Assembly: GCA_018340375.1 (NCBI GenBank)
Contig: JAFFJZ010000045.1
Location: forward strand, 992,001 to 1,056,000
Direction: 5' to 3'
Source: Gonatopus flavifemur
Lineage: Eukaryota > Arthropoda > Insecta > Hymenoptera > Dryinidae
DNA length: 64,000 bases
Within the stretch, counting starts at the first letter, position 1. Every line of letters starts with the position of its first letter. A program made the position numbers and the translations under genes. Shown in pieces: positions 63,621-64,000 of the stretch. The notes under the pieces are model-generated. The model was given only the letters and a program-made list of their open reading frames with translations, was not told the origin of the DNA and did no database searches.

Positions 63621-63950
63621 CCCTGTGGAACAATAATCGGATGTGAAATTTGATGATTCACCAGGGAAATGACAAAAAAAATGCATTGTCTCCCCACACA
63701 GCATCGAACTTGACCGTTCCTTCGCAAGAATCATGTCTTTCGCCGCTAGGCTATGGGTTCCTATGATATTCCGATCCACATATTACCTCTATGAAGTAAT
63801 GCAGCGAAGGAAAGAGACTAATAGTGTGTGAAATGATGAAATATCAATTTGAATGCTCAAATCTGATTATTCAGTCCATTGAAAATAATTTGCACTCAAT
63901 TGAATCAATATTCAGTCTTATTATTTTGATATTCCATCTGATAATCGATG

Positions 63951-64000
63951 TTTATTTATTTATTTATTTATTTTGTTTATACGGGTATAAAAGACCCTTT
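63951..64000. repeat. (TTTA)n simple repeat at window end
   Basis: Five or more TTTA units at 63952-63972 followed by ordinary AT-rich DNA. Confidence 0.8.

Larger units (their letters stand above)
62600..63950. mobile_element. Fold-back element with tRNA-like arms and a tandem core
   Basis: The arms of about 320 bp (about 62600-62942 and 63632-63950) are inverted copies; shared words include CTGATTATTCAGTCCATTGA, AGTCTCTTTCCTTCGCTGCA and AACCCATAGCCTAGCRGC. The core carries the 144-bp array. Each arm includes a tRNA-like segment. No protein gene. Confidence 0.8.

Noticed and set aside
18800..64000. Further nompC exons on the + strand
   Set aside because: I looked for ankyrin signatures such as TPLH and for TRP pore motifs between good splice sites and found none; very short exons could have been missed.

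Overview
This window is AT-rich insect genomic DNA dominated by transposable elements. One host gene can be recognised: a 201-bp exon at 18599-18799 on the + strand. It has canonical splice sites, is phase 0 at both ends, and encodes ankyrin-repeat residues that match insect nompC (a mechanosensory TRP channel). I found no second nompC exon, so most of the window is probably nompC intron. That implies introns of tens of kilobases and a repeat-rich genome. The order of insect cannot be settled. The AG-rich LINE tail near 61.7 kb resembles elements I associate with Hymenoptera, but this is weak evidence.

Layout: 1-1342 is the 5' half of an RTE-like LINE, and a complete second copy lies at 10006-13360. 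Between them are an apparently intact mariner (4280-5601) and a 2.9-kb non-autonomous hAT element with perfect 8-bp target duplications (6348-9239) that contains younger MITEs. 13.4-18.6 kb is nompC intron with several MITEs. 19-24 kb holds a dead mariner, a small virus-like spliced gene relic between 220-bp direct repeats, and a 130-bp tandem array. 24298-28428 is a 4.1-kb element built of tandem repeats. 28.6-36.6 kb holds CCAGTACTGG repeats and an intact Transib/RAG1-like transposase gene (30862-33045). 37139-39170 is a complete DD41D (rosa-like) Tc1/mariner element, and a second, stop-interrupted one lies at 50373-52802 inside a 6.2-kb palindromic element (46676-52845). 41.4-45.3 kb and 54.4-64 kb hold fold-back elements whose arms enclose tandem repeats. 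They are accompanied by a relic ubiquitin-protease-like ORF (57002-57767), a core promoter followed by three perfect hairpin repeats (53364-53549), an isolated promoter with a first coding exon (45784-45952), and a LINE insertion with a perfect 15-bp target duplication (61142-62320).

The genes do not form a pathway. The transposases (mariner, Transib, DD41D) could act on their own termini and on matching non-autonomous copies. The many short elements with TA, TTAA or 8-bp target duplications point to past activity of Tc1/mariner, piggyBac and hAT machinery. Boundaries come from reading termini by eye. No alignment or database search was run, and no percent identities were computed.
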